A stretch of DNA of 45,713 nucleotides from Verrucomicrobiaceae bacterium (GTDB lineage: Bacteria; Verrucomicrobiota; Verrucomicrobiia; Verrucomicrobiales; Verrucomicrobiaceae), in contig CANETF010000015.1 in NCBI GenBank assembly GCA_947440575.1, positions 1 through 45,713 of the forward strand, in the 5' to 3' direction. Below the pieces are notes generated by a model, which was not told the DNA's origin, ran no database searches, and worked only from the letters and a program-made list of their open reading frames with translations. Each line of letters begins with the position of its first letter. Positions within the stretch are counted from its first letter, which is position 1. Of the stretch, positions 24,428-32,554 are shown one piece after another. A program made the position numbers and the translations under genes.

Positions 24428-24976
24428 ATGAAAATCTTCCTCCAGCACATCAGCCAACCGATCGCCTGCCTCACCGTCTTGGCCCTCATCTCCACCACCG
24501 TTCCGGGGATGGCAGGTCCGCGTGTGCACCGCAGTGTGAACGTGAATCGTAACGTCAACCGAAACGTCAACGTCGGCGGCAATCGGAATGTGAACATCAA
24601 CCGAAACGTCAATATCAACTCTCACCGTCATGTGGACATCGACATCGACCGGCATCGCCACGGTTTTGGAGTGGGCCTAGCAGCAGGCATGGTCACAGGA
24701 GCGGTCATTGGCGCAGCCATTGCGTCACCTCCACGCGGCTACTCAACGGTTTACGTCGGCCGGTCGCCCTATGCCTACTACGGCGGTGTCTATTACCAGC
24801 CGGCCCCATCGGGCTATGTCGTCGTCGCGCCACCCATCGGCGTCATCGTTCCCATGCTTCCTCCCGGGGCATCGATTACCGTCGTGAATGGCGGCACCTA
24901 TTACCTTTTTAATGGCCTCTACTATCAACCCGTCATGGTCGGCGGCGTCACTCAATATCGCACGGTCCAGTTCTAA
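24428..24976 (+). CDS. Secreted Asn/Val-repeat protein (DUF6515-like)
   Basis: Exported 182-residue protein. The signal peptide ends PGMAG (about residue 31). It is followed by an alternating low-complexity block (about 33–75) of VNVNRNVNRNVNVGGNRN type that shifts to HRHVDIDIDRHRH. A glycine-rich hydrophobic stretch (GVGLAAGMVTGAVIGAAIA, about 80–100) and a Tyr/Pro/Gly-rich C-terminus with GGTYYLFNGLYYQPV follow, the latter seen in small secreted DUF6515-like proteins. The alternating block would form a regular beta-strand with Asn/Arg on one face, as in solenoids or amyloid-like fibres. It is the second gene of the sulfatase run, between the DUF2092 and barrel genes (22 and 21 bases). Function unknown. 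Confidence 0.75.
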   Translation: MKIFLQHISQPIACLTVLALISTTVPGMAGPRVHRSVNVNRNVNRNVNVGGNRNVNINRNVNINSHRHVDIDIDRHRHGFGVGLAAGMVTGAVIGAAIASPPRGYSTVYVGRSPYAYYGGVYYQPAPSGYVVVAPPIGVIVPMLPPGASITVVNGGTYYLFNGLYYQPVMVGGVTQYRTVQF

Positions 24977-24997
24977 ATTTCAAATCCACTGCCAACC

Positions 24998-25957
24998 ATG
25001 AAACTCAAACACGCAGCATTCTCCCTTCTCGCGCTATCAACCTTCGCACTTCGCGCGGAAGAAGGCGGATCAGGACACTATCTCCCGGGCTCCATGTCAT
25101 CCTTCATGGACAGCGTTCCTGCGGGCGAGACTTTCATCACTCGGCTGAATGCCCTCTACTATGAAGGGACCTTTTCCAAGGATCTGACGATTCCTTTCGC
25201 CGGTCTGCGAGCCGGTAATGTGGACGCCAACTCCTTCGCATCAGGCCTGACGGTCCTCTGGCGTCCGCCGCTCGATCTCGGCGATAAGTGGTCCTATGCC
25301 ATGAGCGCCACCGTGCCGTGGGTTTGGATGGATGTCAGCGCGGATGTCGATGCTACCTTGCCTCGCGGCATTCCTGTCACGGTTCGTCGCTCGGACAGCG
25401 TCAATGGGTTGGGCGACATCGTTCTGATGCCGCTGATGTTGAATTACAAAGTCACGGACGACTTCAGCGCCAACTTCCGCATCGGGGCCTACGCACCGAC
25501 AGGCGACTATGAAGTGGGCCGCCTGGCAAACCCCGGCAAGAACTACTGGACCTTCGAGCCAACGCTTGCGCTCATGTATCTAGGCAAGAAAAACGGCATT
25601 GAAGCATCGCTCTTCACCGGCATGTCATTCAACACCGAGAACGACGACACGAACTACAAGTCGGGTAATCAATTCCACCTCGACGGCACGCTCGCTCAGC
25701 ATTTCCCGATTGCAGGCGGACTCGCAGGTGTCGGCGTCAACGGCTTCTGGTATGAGCAGGTCACCGGAGACAGTGGCTCCGGCGCGACCTTTGGTGGCTT
25801 CGAAGGCCGCACGGCTGGCCTCGGCCCGGTGCTCTCCTATTCGACCAAAATTGGCGGGCACGATGTGATCGCCGAAGTGAAATGGCTGCACGAGATGGAA
25901 ACCCGCAGACGCCTCGAAGGCGATTACATCTGGCTCAAGGTCATCGTGAAGTTTTGA
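24998..25957 (+). CDS. Outer-membrane channel, phenol MetA-degradation family
   Basis: Exported 319-residue beta-barrel of the MetA-pathway/phenol-degradation family, named after proteins thought to pass hydrophobic compounds across the outer membrane. A signal peptide ends LRAEE (about residue 20). The mature start GGSGHYLPGSMSSFMDSVPAGE is characteristic, followed by alternating amphipathic strands, the loop DSVNGLGDIVLMPLMLNYK, and YAPTGDYEVGRLANPGKNYWTFEP. The C-terminal strand ends VIVKF, with the Phe typical of barrels. It is the third gene of the AraC-linked run. With sulfatases nearby, import of aryl sulfates or release of phenols is a reasonable guess, not shown. Confidence 0.88.
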   Translation: MKLKHAAFSLLALSTFALRAEEGGSGHYLPGSMSSFMDSVPAGETFITRLNALYYEGTFSKDLTIPFAGLRAGNVDANSFASGLTVLWRPPLDLGDKWSYAMSATVPWVWMDVSADVDATLPRGIPVTVRRSDSVNGLGDIVLMPLMLNYKVTDDFSANFRIGAYAPTGDYEVGRLANPGKNYWTFEPTLALMYLGKKNGIEASLFTGMSFNTENDDTNYKSGNQFHLDGTLAQHFPIAGGLAGVGVNGFWYEQVTGDSGSGATFGGFEGRTAGLGPVLSYSTKIGGHDVIAEVKWLHEMETRRRLEGDYIWLKVIVKF

Positions 25958-26004
25958 GATCGCAGAGCGGTCTGATCCAACCTAAATGACATCTCCTGTA
26001 TTCC

Positions 26005-26829
26005 GTGAAGCTGCTTCTCACCCGTTACCCTTTCGCCATAGTCGCTTTGGCGATCCTGCTTCCCGTTACGTCCTCGCGCGCAGCAGACGGGCCAAAGGCC
26101 GAATTCACTAAGCCAAGCGCTGCTTCGAGCGGTGCGAAATCCGGTGAGGATCTCTCCACTCGGGCCACCGATCCCACGGCATCGCTGATGGCCCTGAACT
26201 TCATCGGAAACTACACGGGCGGATTCTATGGTGACGGACATGGACTGCCGGATGACTCATGGTCGCTCACGTTTCGTCCCGCCATTCCGTTCGAGTTCCT
26301 CGATCATCCGAACATCTTCCGCCTCACGGTGCCCTACCAGCTCGGCGGTCGCGGTCAGGAAGGTTTTGGGCCCATCAGCGTGTTTGATCTTTTCATGTTC
26401 AATCAAAGCTGGGGCCGCTGGGGTTTTGGCCCGCTGATGAACTTCGATACCACGGGTGATCTGCCCGACGAATTTGCCATCGGTCCCGCAGTAGGCTTCG
26501 TGGCAAAGGCAGGCAAGAAACTTCAGATCGGTCTGTTCAGTCAGAACCTTTTCGCGGGAGACACATCGATCAGCCAGATACAGCCCGTCATCGCCTACCA
26601 ACTCGGACATGGCTGGGCCATCAGCGCAGGTGATTTGCAGTTCAGCTATGACTGGAAGGCCAGCCAATGGCTCAGCGCGCCTGTCGGTTTTCAAGTCGGC
26701 AAGGTCACCAAATTTGGCGGCCTGCCCGTACGCCTCGCCGTGAATCCGCAATACAACCTCATTGATCGCGATGGCCTGAACGAGTGGAGCGTCAGCTTCA
26801 CCTTCACCGCGCTCTTCCCAATGCATTGA
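26005..26829 (+). CDS. Outer-membrane beta-barrel, putative transporter
   Basis: Exported 274-residue protein starting at a GTG; no ATG fits the signal peptide (KLLLTRYPFAIVALAILLP…SRAAD). An Ala/Ser-rich linker precedes a barrel of alternating strands: NFIGNYTGGFYGDGHG, DSWSLTFRPAIPFEFLDHPN, IFRLTVPYQLGG, WGFGPLMNFDTTGD and a long C-terminal pair around PQYNLIDRDGLNEW. It resembles neutral-channel or transporter-type barrels but belongs to no family I can name. It lies 47 bases after the MetA-type barrel and 30 bases before sulfatase 3, so it is part of the same unit. Two different channels beside two sulfatases suggest a dedicated uptake route. Confidence 0.75.
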   Translation: MKLLLTRYPFAIVALAILLPVTSSRAADGPKAEFTKPSAASSGAKSGEDLSTRATDPTASLMALNFIGNYTGGFYGDGHGLPDDSWSLTFRPAIPFEFLDHPNIFRLTVPYQLGGRGQEGFGPISVFDLFMFNQSWGRWGFGPLMNFDTTGDLPDEFAIGPAVGFVAKAGKKLQIGLFSQNLFAGDTSISQIQPVIAYQLGHGWAISAGDLQFSYDWKASQWLSAPVGFQVGKVTKFGGLPVRLAVNPQYNLIDRDGLNEWSVSFTFTALFPMH

Positions 26830-26859
26830 TCTCGACAACCCCGCAGACACATCGCTCTC

Positions 26860-29232
26860 ATGAAAATCAAACTTACCCTTCTCGCCATTACCCTTTGCGG
26901 GTGGTTCACTCCTGCAGCCTCGGTGGCTCAAACTGTTGATGGATCCATTCTACCGTTTCCTCCAGCGCCGTCCGGGTCCACGCCGGGATTAACGATCCAG
27001 GACTCGACTTACAAGAAGCGCGTGGAACCGAAAAGGCTGGAGGAAGGTGCACCGAACATTCTCATCATCCTGATGGACGATGTGGGACCAGCCACGCCTT
27101 CGACTTACGGGGGCGAGATCAACACGCCAACGCTGGATCGCGTGGCGAAGATGGGCGTGTCGTTCAATCGTTTCCACTCCACAGCCATGTGCTCGCCCAC
27201 GCGGGCCGCGCTGCTTTGCGGACGCAATCACACGCGGGTTGGCAATGGCCAGATCGCGGCGATTGCCAATGACTTCGACGGATTCAGCGGCGTCATCCCG
27301 AAGTCCTCCGCGACAGTTGCCGAAGTGCTCAAGAACTATGGCTACAACACCGGGTGCTGGGGCAAGTGGCACAACACCCCGGAGGAGCAGATCACGAACA
27401 AAGGGCCGTTCGAGTATTGGCCGATTGGCTACGGCTTCGAGTATTTCTACGGCTTCCTCGCGGGCGAGGCCTCGCAGTATGAGCCGACGCTGACGCGCAA
27501 CACCACCGCGGTGACCACTCACCTGCCCAAAGGCTACCACCTCACCGATGACATCGCGACGGACGCCATCACCTGGCTGCGCGAACAGAAAGCCTACGCG
27601 CCTGACAAACCGTTCTTGATGTATTGGGCACCCGGAGCATCGCATGGGCCGCATCAGGTGATGAAGGAGTGGGCGGACAAGTACAAGGGCAAGTTTGACG
27701 ACGGTTGGGACAAGTATCGCGAGCGCGTCTTCGCGAAGGCCAAGGCGAAGAATTGGATTCCGCAGAATGCCAAACTCACACCGCGCCCGGCTTCGATGGC
27801 TTCATGGGATTCCATTCCCGAGGAAGAGAAGCCGTTCCAGCGCCGCCTGATGGAAGTCTTCGCCGGCTTCACCGAACACGCTGACTACAACGCCGGTCGT
27901 GTGATTGATGAAATCGAGAAGCAGGGCAAACTCGACAACACGCTCATCTTCTACATCTGGGGCGACAACGGCTCTTCGTCCGAAGGTCTCTATGGAACCA
28001 TCAGCGAGCAGCTCGCGCAGAACGGCATCCCGACCAAGATCACACAGCATCTCGATGCGCTGAAGGAACTCGGTGGCCTCGATGCTCTCGGGGGTCCAAA
28101 GACTGACAACATGTATCACGCCGCTTGGGCGTGGGCAGGCAGCACACCCTACCAGGGCACCAAGCTCATGGGTTCCTACTTCGGCGGCATCCGTCAGCCC
28201 TTGGCCGTCTCGTGGCCAAAGCGCATCAAGGCCGATCCGACCGCGCGACCTCAGTTCCATCACGTCATCGACATCGTGCCGACGATCTATGAGCTGACCA
28301 AAATCACACCGCCGAAAGTCGTGAATGGGTTCGAGCAGGATTCGTTCGACGGGGTTAGTATGGCCTACGCGTTCAGCGATGCGAAGGCACCGGCCACACG
28401 GAAGACACAGTTCTTCGACATCATGGCCAGTCGCGGCATCTATCACGACGGTTGGTTCGCCAGCGCCCCCGGCCCGCGTGAACCATGGGTCGGCGGGATA
28501 CCAAAAGGCGTCAAGGAATGGTCGCCGCTGACGGACAAGTGGGAACTCTACCACATCGACGAAGACTGGAGTCAGGCGAACGACCTCGCCGCCACGAATC
28601 CGAAGAAGCTCGAAGAGATGAAGCTGCTCTTCCTGGTCGAATCCACGAAGAACAAGAATCTGCCCATCGGCGGCGGCTTGTGGTCCACCGCGCTGTTCCA
28701 TCCCGAGGACGCACCAGCCTCCACTCTCACCGAGTGGGCTTTTGATTCCCCCATCACCCGCATGCCTGAGTCCGCTGCGCCGAAGCTTGGCAAGGTGGAC
28801 AGCCTCGTGACGATGGAGGTGGATGTACCCGCCGATGCGAACGGCGTGCTCTATGCGCTTGCCGGTTTTTCCGGTGGCATCACTTGCTATGTGAAGGACG
28901 GCTTCCTCTGCTACGAGTTCAACCTTTTCGAGGTCCAGCGCACCAAGCTTAAATCCAAGGAAAAACTGCCGCTTGGCAAAGTGAAGGTGGAAGTGGAGTC
29001 CAAGCTCGCCGCGAAAATTGGCGGCCCGATGGACGTCATGCTCAAAGTGAACGGCAAAGAAGTCGCGCAAGGCCGAGTGCCCGCCGCGATGTCGCTCCAC
29101 TTCACCTCGAATGCCACCTTCGACATCGGCACCGACTTGGATTCGCCCGTCTCGCTCGACTACTTCGACCAAGCCCCTTTCGCCTTCAACGGCACCATCG
29201 GCGCGACGACGATCAAGTATTTGAAGAAATGA
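26860..29232 (+). CDS. Arylsulfatase 3 (secreted, Cys-type)
   Basis: Exported sulfatase of 790 residues. The signal peptide ends SVAQ (about residue 24). The formylglycine motif is [12 protein letters not shown] with Cys111, note the second Cys in the motif where others have Ser or Thr. Other motifs are LMDDVG, WGKWHNT (Lys-Trp-His instead of Lys-Asn-His of sulfatases 1 and 2), and IWGDNGSSSEG. The C-terminal domain has GVLYALAGFSGGITCYVKDG. It shares the mature start DGSILPFPPAPS, GKWH, and the SEQLAQNGIP region with sulfatase 4, so the two are tandem paralogues. A GxxExxY gene with flanking hairpins now separates them. It is in the AraC-linked run. Confidence 0.93.
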   Translation: MKIKLTLLAITLCGWFTPAASVAQTVDGSILPFPPAPSGSTPGLTIQDSTYKKRVEPKRLEEGAPNILIILMDDVGPATPSTYGGEINTPTLDRVAKMGVSFNRFHSTAMCSPTRAALLCGRNHTRVGNGQIAAIANDFDGFSGVIPKSSATVAEVLKNYGYNTGCWGKWHNTPEEQITNKGPFEYWPIGYGFEYFYGFLAGEASQYEPTLTRNTTAVTTHLPKGYHLTDDIATDAITWLREQKAYAPDKPFLMYWAPGASHGPHQVMKEWADKYKGKFDDGWDKYRERVFAKAKAKNWIPQNAKLTPRPASMASWDSIPEEEKPFQRRLMEVFAGFTEHADYNAGRVIDEIEKQGKLDNTLIFYIWGDNGSSSEGLYGTISEQLAQNGIPTKITQHLDALKELGGLDALGGPKTDNMYHAAWAWAGSTPYQGTKLMGSYFGGIRQPLAVSWPKRIKADPTARPQFHHVIDIVPTIYELTKITPPKVVNGFEQDSFDGVSMAYAFSDAKAPATRKTQFFDIMASRGIYHDGWFASAPGPREPWVGGIPKGVKEWSPLTDKWELYHIDEDWSQANDLAATNPKKLEEMKLLFLVESTKNKNLPIGGGLWSTALFHPEDAPASTLTEWAFDSPITRMPESAAPKLGKVDSLVTMEVDVPADANGVLYALAGFSGGITCYVKDGFLCYEFNLFEVQRTKLKSKEKLPLGKVKVEVESKLAAKIGGPMDVMLKVNGKEVAQGRVPAAMSLHFTSNATFDIGTDLDSPVSLDYFDQAPFAFNGTIGATTIKYLKK

Positions 29233-29236
29233 ATCC

Positions 29237-29301
29237 AACAGGAGGAAACGGAGCTAACAGAGATCAAACCTGAAACTCCGTCTTCTCTGTTCCCTCCTGT
29301 T
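29237..29301. repeat. Hairpin with SD-like and anti-SD-like arms, copy 1
   Basis: Arms AACAGGAGG (29237–29245) and CCTCCTGTT (29293–29301) are perfect, with further partial pairing just inside (AACGGAG with CTCTGTT). It begins four bases after the sulfatase 3 stop and ends 21 bases before the GxxExxY start. A closely similar element follows the GxxExxY gene. Confidence 0.75.
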
Positions 29302-29322
29302 CAAAATCCTCTTCCACCCACC

Positions 29323-29724
29323 ATGCACCCCTTGTTCGAAAAAGCCTCTGGCCTGACCGAATCCATCATCGGCGGGGCGATTGAGGTGCATCGCGACAAG
29401 GGTCCGGGGTTGATCGAGTCCATCTATGAATGGTGTCTGCAAAAGGAACTGGAACTGCGGAAACTCGGCTGTGTCAGCCAGAAGATTGTTCAGATCAACT
29501 ACAAGGGGTTCACCCGCGAAGAGCCGCTTCGGTTCGACTTGTTGGTCGAAGGATGTGTCTTGGTCGAGGTGAAGGCGGTTCAACAAGTTCTACCGATTCA
29601 CAAGGCACAACTGCTAAGCTACATGAAGCTGCTCGACATCCCTGTGGGCCTGTTGATCAATTTCCACGAAATGAAATTAACTGACGGCGTCCATCGCCTG
29701 ATCCTGCCTGGAGCAAACCGATGA
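29323..29724 (+). CDS. GxxExxY-family protein
   Basis: Cytoplasmic 133-residue protein with no signal peptide. The namesake motif is in GPGLIESIYEWCL (G-L-I-E-S-I-Y). A PD-(D/E)xK-like core follows: LRFDLLVEGCVLVEVKAVQ, with Asp, Glu and Lys in nuclease-like positions, then QLLSYMKLLDIPVGLLINF. The family is small, of unknown function, and often multi-copy in genomes of this kind. It interrupts two paralogous sulfatase genes and has a hairpin element on each side, as if inserted as a cassette with its own repeat. The stop codon TGA (29722–29724) is followed after ten bases by the second hairpin. Confidence 0.9.
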   Translation: MHPLFEKASGLTESIIGGAIEVHRDKGPGLIESIYEWCLQKELELRKLGCVSQKIVQINYKGFTREEPLRFDLLVEGCVLVEVKAVQQVLPIHKAQLLSYMKLLDIPVGLLINFHEMKLTDGVHRLILPGANR

Positions 29725-29734
29725 ATGAGATTTC

Positions 29735-29807
29735 AACAGGAGGAAACAGAGATTCGAGGAAAGACTCCCCTCTCTCAGCCTCTCCGTTTCCTCTGTTCTC
29801 TCCTGTT
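29735..29807. repeat. Hairpin with SD-like and anti-SD-like arms, copy 2
   Basis: Arms AACAGGAG (29735–29742) and CTCCTGTT (29800–29807), extended inside by AACAGAG/CTCTGTT. It is a near-copy of the element at 29237–29301. It lies after the GxxExxY stop and ends 12 bases before the sulfatase 4 start. Confidence 0.75.
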
Positions 29808-29819
29808 CAAGCCACCACC

Positions 29820-32174
29820 ATGAAAACGAAACTCGCCCTCGTCGTCGCACTGTGCGGCCTCACCATCACCGCTTTTTCCGCCACACCGGATGACGGTTCG
29901 GTGCTGCCGTTTCCATCCGCTCCCTCCGCGAGCAAAGCCGAGCCGCGATTGCAAGACGCGATTCACAAGCGCCGCGTGGAGGAAAACCATCTGCCTGCTG
30001 GAGCACCGAATGTGCTGATCGTGCTCATTGATGACGTGGGCTTCGGCACGCCGGATACGTTTGGCGGATTCGCTCACACGCCGACGCTTTCAAAGCTGCG
30101 TGACGAGGGCATTTGCTACAATCGCTTTCACACTACAGCCATATGCTCGCCGACGCGCGCGGCGTTGCTCACCGGGCGCAATCATCAGCGCGTCGGCAGT
30201 GGCACCATCGCGGAGCGCGCGGTGGATTGGGATGGCTACACCGGCGTGATGCCGAAGACTTCGGCGACGATCGCGGAAGTGCTGCGGAACTACGGCTATA
30301 CGACCTCCGCCTTCGGCAAATGGCACAACACACCAGCCGACCAGACGACGGCGATGGGGCCGTTCACTTACTGGCCCACGAGCTACGGTTTCGATTATTT
30401 CTACGGCTTCCTCGCGGGCGAGACCTCGCAGTGGGAACCACGTCTCATCGAAAACACCACCGCCATCGAGCCGCCGCACGATGAGAAGTATCACCTCACT
30501 GAAGACATGGCGGACAAGGGACTCGCGTGGTTGAAAAAGCGTCGCGCCTTTGCGCCGGACAAACCGTTTTTCATGTATTGGGCACCTGGTGCCGCGCACG
30601 GGCCGCATCACGTTGCCAAGGAATGGGCGCAGAAATACAAAGGCAAATTTGATCAGGGCTGGGACAAACTCCGCGAGGAAATCTTCACCCGCCAGAAAGC
30701 GCTCGGCTGGATTCCTGCGAGCACCGAACTGACGCCGCGTCACTCGACGATGCCCGCGTGGGACAGCATTCCGGAATCCGAGCGTCCGTTTCAACTTCGC
30801 CTGTTGGAACTCTTCGCCGGTTTTGTCGAGCACACCGATGCGCAGGTCGGCAAGCTCATTGCCGGAATGGAAGAGATGGGCGTGCGCGACAACACGATCA
30901 TCTTCTACATCTGGGGCGACAACGGCTCCTCGTCCGAAGGTCAGCAGGGTTCCATCAGTGAGCTGCTCGCGCAAAACCAGATTCCCAATACAATCGATCA
31001 GCAGATCAAGGCGCTGCAGGAACTCGGCGGTCTCGACGCGCTCGGCGGACCGCTCACCGACAACATGTATCACTCCGGATGGGCATGGGCCGGCAGCACG
31101 CCATTTCACCACACCAAGCTCGTCGCCTCGCACTTCGGCGGCACGCGCAATCCGCTCGTCGTCTCGTGGCCGAAGAAGATCAAAGCCGACAAGAATCCGC
31201 GCTCGCAGTTCTATCACGTCAACGACATCGCCCCGACGCTCTATGACGTGATCGGCATCAAGCAGCCGAAGTCCGTCAACGGTTTCGCGCAGGATCCGAT
31301 GGATGGCGTGAGCATGGCGGCATCGTTCAAAGAAGTCAGCGCGCCCGCGAACAAGCCCGGACAGTATTTCGACAACAACGGCAGTCGCGGTTACTTCAAG
31401 GATGGCTGGTATGCCTGCACCTTTGGTCCGCTCATACCGTGGGTGAATGCGCAGGAGGGACTCGGCGACTGGGACTCGGCGAAGGACGTGTGGGAACTCT
31501 ATGATCTCACGAAGGATTTCTCACAAGCCAACGACATCGCCGCGAAGAACCCCGAGAAACTGGAGGAGATGAAGAAACTCTTCCTCGTCGAAGCGGAGAA
31601 AAACAAAGCCTTTCCCATAGGCGCGGGCATCTGGCTCCGCCTCCACCCGGAAGACGCGCTGGCCTCACCCTACAAAAGCTGGACCTTCGATGGCAGCACC
31701 ACTCGCATGCCCGAGTTCACCGCGCCCGGCCTTGGCAAGAAGAGCAACACCGTCACCATGGATGTCGAAGTCGGCGAGAACGCCAGCGGCGTGCTCTACG
31801 CGCTGGGGGGCTCCGGCGGCGGTCTCACCTGCTTCATGGACAAGGGCTACCTGCATTTTGAATACAACCTCATGATCGTTTATCGCTCGCTCGCCAAGTC
31901 AGCGGAGAAGATCGCGCCCGGCAAGCACACCATCACCGTGGACACCACGCTCAAGGCACCCAAGCCCGGCTCACCCGCCGACATCGTGCTCAGCGTCGAT
32001 GGCAAGGAAGTCGCCCGCACCAGCACCAAGATGACGGTACCCGCCCTCTTCACCGCCAGTGAGACCCTCGATTTCGGCGTGGACCTCGGCTCACTCGTCT
32101 CACGCGATTACGCCGAACGCCGTCCGTTCAAGTTCGACGGTAAGATCGGGACGGTGAAGGTGGATTTGAAATGA
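29820..32174 (+). CDS. Arylsulfatase 4 (secreted, Cys-type)
   Basis: Exported sulfatase of 784 residues. The signal peptide is MKTKLALVVALCGLTITAFS; I chose the ATG at 29820 where it starts rather than an upstream ATG at 29721 that overlaps the GxxExxY stop and would translate through the hairpin. The formylglycine motif is [12 protein letters not shown] with Cys109, the full Leu-Thr-Gly-Arg consensus. LIDDVGFG, FGKWHNT and IWGDNGSSSEG complete the active site. The C-terminal domain contains GVLYALGGSGGGLTCFMDKG. It is a close paralogue of sulfatase 3. Expression could come from the AraC-linked transcript or from a promoter in the GxxExxY cassette. A decayed barrel-like remnant follows. Confidence 0.93.
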   Translation: MKTKLALVVALCGLTITAFSATPDDGSVLPFPSAPSASKAEPRLQDAIHKRRVEENHLPAGAPNVLIVLIDDVGFGTPDTFGGFAHTPTLSKLRDEGICYNRFHTTAICSPTRAALLTGRNHQRVGSGTIAERAVDWDGYTGVMPKTSATIAEVLRNYGYTTSAFGKWHNTPADQTTAMGPFTYWPTSYGFDYFYGFLAGETSQWEPRLIENTTAIEPPHDEKYHLTEDMADKGLAWLKKRRAFAPDKPFFMYWAPGAAHGPHHVAKEWAQKYKGKFDQGWDKLREEIFTRQKALGWIPASTELTPRHSTMPAWDSIPESERPFQLRLLELFAGFVEHTDAQVGKLIAGMEEMGVRDNTIIFYIWGDNGSSSEGQQGSISELLAQNQIPNTIDQQIKALQELGGLDALGGPLTDNMYHSGWAWAGSTPFHHTKLVASHFGGTRNPLVVSWPKKIKADKNPRSQFYHVNDIAPTLYDVIGIKQPKSVNGFAQDPMDGVSMAASFKEVSAPANKPGQYFDNNGSRGYFKDGWYACTFGPLIPWVNAQEGLGDWDSAKDVWELYDLTKDFSQANDIAAKNPEKLEEMKKLFLVEAEKNKAFPIGAGIWLRLHPEDALASPYKSWTFDGSTTRMPEFTAPGLGKKSNTVTMDVEVGENASGVLYALGGSGGGLTCFMDKGYLHFEYNLMIVYRSLAKSAEKIAPGKHTITVDTTLKAPKPGSPADIVLSVDGKEVARTSTKMTVPALFTASETLDFGVDLGSLVSRDYAERRPFKFDGKIGTVKVDLK

Positions 32175-32295
32175 TACAGTGACGACGGTCTTTGCTCCCC
32201 GTCGCTGTCTTCATGTGGATGACCTCCGTCGGAATGAACCTCAGTCCTCCATAGCGGTTGGGCAGCACTGGCAACGCTTACCGCCGCCTCTTTGA

Positions 32296-32526
32296 GTGAA
32301 TCTGATCGCGGCGAGTTTCTCCTGCCCACCAACCTTAAAACCGGCAACAATGTCAGCTTCCAGCTCTAACACTATCTCGAATAGCAAACCATCATCGTCG
32401 GTATCGGCGACAATGGCCTCTTCCCCTCTCGGCGGGATCGGCAGCGACCTCGAAGTCGTAGGCCCCGCATTCGACTCCAACCAAATGGCTGTCGGCAGCG
32501 GTCTCCGCGCCACCATCTTTTTCTAA
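32296..32526 (+). pseudogene. Decayed remnant of the same barrel-like gene, copy 2
   Basis: The last 33 codons (GGIGSDLEVVGPAFDSNQ…SGLRATIFF) match the C-terminus of the remnant at 22172–22378, and the DNA is also similar. Upstream, the likely old frame (LLPTNLKTGNNVSFQL) is broken by in-frame stops and by a shift into the closing frame. No start codon, signal peptide or usable ribosome site is present. It is a frameshifted 3' fragment. The surrounding bases 32175–32295 hold nothing else I recognise. Confidence 0.6.
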
Positions 32527-32554
32527 AGCGAGTACAACACGAGCCACTAATCCC

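Noticed and set aside
24530-24660. DNA tandem repeat in the Asn/Val region as a CRISPR or satellite
   Set aside because: The periodicity follows codons of an open reading frame and gives a regular peptide, so it is a coding repeat.
29721-29819. N-terminal extension of sulfatase 4 from the ATG at 29721
   Set aside because: It would translate through the hairpin element and put 33 residues before a perfect signal peptide.
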